A stretch of DNA of 64,000 bases, from positions 20,754 through 84,753 of the forward strand of contig CANRNC010000006.1 of NCBI GenBank assembly GCA_947631915.1. The letters run 5' to 3'. How positions within the stretch are numbered: position 1 is the stretch's first letter; each line of letters starts with the position of its first letter. The position numbers were made by a program, and so were the translations under genes. The notes below the pieces were generated by a model, which was given only the letters and a program-made list of their open reading frames with translations, was not told where the DNA came from and ran no database searches. Source of the stretch: an uncultured Clostridia bacterium. GTDB lineage: Bacteria; Bacillota; Clostridia; TANB77; CAG-508. Positions 62,576 to 64,000 of the stretch are shown piece by piece.

Positions 62576-63370
62576 TTATGGTCTTAATAAATCATTTAAT
62601 TCTACTTTACTGCCATATTTTATAATAATTGGTACAGTTTTTGCGAGTTGTGCACCTTCTACAGAAGTTTCTATATTCTTGGTACCAGGAATAACTGTTG
62701 CTCCTTCTGGAATAACAATTATGCCATTTTCATTTGGAGTAATTACTGTTTTATTTACAACATCATATACAGGGGTACTCCCTGTTATTGTTACACCTGC
62801 TCCAATTACAGCACCTTTCTTAACAATTGTTCCTTCTGTAATTAAAGCTCCTGCTCCAACAAATACATTATCTTCAATGATTACTGGGTAAGCTCCCACA
62901 GGCTCTAGTACTCCACCAATTACTACCCCTGCTCCGATATGTACGTTTTTTCCGATTTGAGCACAAGATCCTACTAAAGCTAATGAATCTACCATTGTTC
63001 CTTCATCAATATATGCACCTATATTAGCATAGCATGGAGGCATAAATGTTACACCTGTTCCAATAAAAACGCCATCTCTTACAGATACAGTTGCAGATAC
63101 TTTTCTTACTTTTTCATCTACAGAAATACGTCTTTCTCCCATAGTATCTTTATCTATAGAACCATCTTCAAATTTGCATATCTGCCCAAATTTAAAACCA
63201 AGTAGTATAAACTGCTTTACCCATTGATTTACCTTCCATTTGCCGTCTTCTCCGTATGATGCAACTCTTACTTTTCCTGTATTTAAATCTTTTTTGAAGC
63301 GTTCCCATTCAGGTAAAAATTCTTCTCTAGTTAGTTTTTCGTTATTAATCATTGAAAGATAATTTTGCAT
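62576..63370 (-). CDS. dapD: Tetrahydrodipicolinate N-succinyltransferase (DapD)
   Basis: 264 residues, left-handed beta-helix acyltransferase of the DapD kind. The N-terminal helical domain (about 1-95, with VRVASYGEDGKWKVNQWVKQ) is followed by hexapeptide repeats with MPPCYANIGAYIDEGTMVDSLALVGSCAQIGKNVHIGAGVVIGGVLEP, and the C-terminus ends ELNDLLRP. This is the length and pattern of the succinyl-CoA-using form; the acetyl-CoA-using DapH is shorter. It acylates tetrahydrodipicolinate in lysine/DAP synthesis. AAGGAGG precedes the ATG. First gene of the DAP operon. Confidence 0.92.
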   Translation of the reverse strand: MQNYLSMINNEKLTREEFLPEWERFKKDLNTGKVRVASYGEDGKWKVNQWVKQFILLGFKFGQICKFEDGSIDKDTMGERRISVDEKVRKVSATVSVRDGVFIGTGVTFMPPCYANIGAYIDEGTMVDSLALVGSCAQIGKNVHIGAGVVIGGVLEPVGAYPVIIEDNVFVGAGALITEGTIVKKGAVIGAGVTITGSTPVYDVVNKTVITPNENGIIVIPEGATVIPGTKNIETSVEGAQLAKTVPIIIKYGSKVELNDLLRP

Positions 63371-63555
63371 ACACTTCTCCTCCTTTTAATTTCTATTTAA
63401 TATTTATATTAATCATTTTGCTAGATTATATCATCAGTATTTTTATATGTCAATTTAGTTTTAGTGCAAGAATACTTGTAAATATTTTACATCTTTAATA
63501 ACATCTAAAACGTTTTTTTAATATTATATATTATTATATTTATTAGGAGAATTTT

Positions 63556-63729
63556 ATGAACTCTTGTGAATTAGTTACTCTTATTTCAACATTATCATGT
63601 GTAATTGCTGATAATTCTACTGATGAAGAATTGTCAATTCTTTCTGCTGTTTTTACCCAGCTTGGTGATTCACTTACAACTATCCTTACTTGTAGATCTA
63701 ATAATAATCCTAATGTTGCTTCTAATTAA
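63556..63729 (+). CDS. Small DUF6774-like protein
   Basis: 57 residues starting ATG 63556 behind TTAGGAGA. MNSCELVTLISTLSCVIADN, DEELSILSAVFTQLGDSL and TTILTCRSNNN have the pattern of the small clostridial DUF6774 family (three spaced cysteines, helical). Function unknown. A terminator-like hairpin follows. Confidence 0.75.
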   Translation: MNSCELVTLISTLSCVIADNSTDEELSILSAVFTQLGDSLTTILTCRSNNNPNVASN

Positions 63730-63757
63730 TATTTGCATGCATAGCTCCAATAAATAT

Positions 63758-63778
63758 GGGACGTGCTTTGCACGTCCC
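63758..63778. terminator. Terminator between convergent genes, dispersed-palindrome variant
   Basis: Perfect nine-base stem GGGACGTGC/GCACGTCCC with loop TTT, then TTTGTTTT, between the 57-residue ORF and the minus-strand gene at the window edge. Related in style to the dispersed palindromes. Confidence 0.85.
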
Positions 63779-63784
63779 TTTGTT

Positions 63785-64000
63785 TTATTTATTTAGGAAT
63801 TTTATGTCTTTTATACTTGGTTCTTTTCCTTTTCTTGGTGCTACCGCAAACATTAAATATCCACTTATTATGTATGATATTGTTAACATTATTAGGATTA
63901 TTATACTTACTGTTTCTCCTGTTTTTATGCTTATTACTATTGTTGCCTCTGATTTATCATCTTCTTTGCTTATGTCTTTATAGTTTGCTTCATTTATTCC
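63785..64000 (-). CDS. 3' end of a membrane protein gene (partial)
   Basis: The minus frame is open from the window's right edge to a stop at 63785-63787, giving the last 71 residues. They read ...SEATIVISIKTGE, then one membrane segment (about SIIILIMLTISYIISGYLMF), then AVAPRKGKEPSIKD. A KTGE-like motif directly before a hydrophobic segment and a basic tail recalls a sortase sorting signal, but lacks the leucine-proline part. The N-terminal portion is outside the window. Confidence 0.7.
   Translation of the reverse strand, partial: GINEANYKDISKEDDKSEATIVISIKTGETVSIIILIMLTISYIISGYLMFAVAPRKGKEPSIKDIKFLNK

Noticed and set aside
1..64000. tRNA, rRNA, tmRNA or SRP RNA genes
   Set aside because: No cloverleaf-compatible or rRNA-like stretch was recognised in the intergenic regions.

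Overview
This is an AT-rich, gene-dense chromosomal segment of an endospore-forming member of the Clostridia. The evidence is spoVAC-spoVAD-spoVAE, ylbJ and a SpoVB-type flippase, together with meso-DAP peptidoglycan genes, strong AGGAGG ribosome-binding sites and very AT-rich intergenic DNA. There are no rRNA or tRNA genes, no CRISPR array, no phage and no transposase. The mix of ordinary Clostridia housekeeping genes with many unassignable proteins suggests an uncultured, probably gut-associated lineage. That last point is inference.

Layout from left to right. 0-10 kb: ylbJ, a small membrane protein, truA (with an apparent frameshift), gltX, rnjA, a repeat-containing membrane protein, a YitT transporter, a radical-SAM-like protein that lacks its cluster cysteines, and rnc. 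10-18 kb: a DUF2974-type hydrolase, a histidine phosphatase, then the aspS-gatC-gatA-gatB operon behind a T-box whose specifier reads as Asn (AAC). 18-29 kb: recG, the HU gene, a SpoVB-like flippase, a lone VirD4/TraG-type ATPase facing a Replic_Relax-like protein, a large anchored extracellular protein, and a two-OB-fold SSB. 29-39 kb: a Mur-ligase-like remnant, a NodB-fold pseudoenzyme, a minimal prepilin-like protein, topA, and a short dcw cluster (murE-mraY-ftsW-murG, without murD or murF). 39-50 kb: purH, two unrelated minus-strand genes, tyrS-purL, and a degenerate aldehyde-dehydrogenase-like protein. 50-64 kb: an 841-codon unknown protein, the spoVA genes, purine nucleoside phosphorylase, rplM-rpsI, infC-rpmI-rplT, a lysine/DAP operon (dapD, a DapL-family aminotransferase, an M20 deacylase), a 57-residue DUF6774-like ORF and the 3' end of a membrane protein.

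Functional threads. Translation dominates (gltX, aspS-gatCAB, tyrS, truA, infC and ribosomal proteins). With gltX, gatCAB would complete Gln-tRNA(Gln), and with aspS it would complete Asn-tRNA(Asn). The Asn-specifier T-box fits that second role. Cell-wall precursor supply is represented twice, by the DAP operon and by murE (DNPR motif) through mraY, ftsW and murG.

The most unusual features are these. (1) Six free-standing single-gene units with richer base composition, each with its own consensus sigma-A promoter, AGGAGG site and usually a hairpin terminator, lie between housekeeping operons. (2) A family of dispersed GC-rich palindromes (GGGCAC...GTGCCCCTAC type) includes one 88-bp copy that looks like a miniature inverted-repeat element. 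(3) Several apparent pseudoenzymes keep a fold but lose catalytic residues. (4) A DapL-like aminotransferase has substituted substrate-contact residues and sits inside an acyl-DAP operon. (5) An orphan coupling-protein/Replic_Relax pair occurs with no conjugation apparatus nearby.
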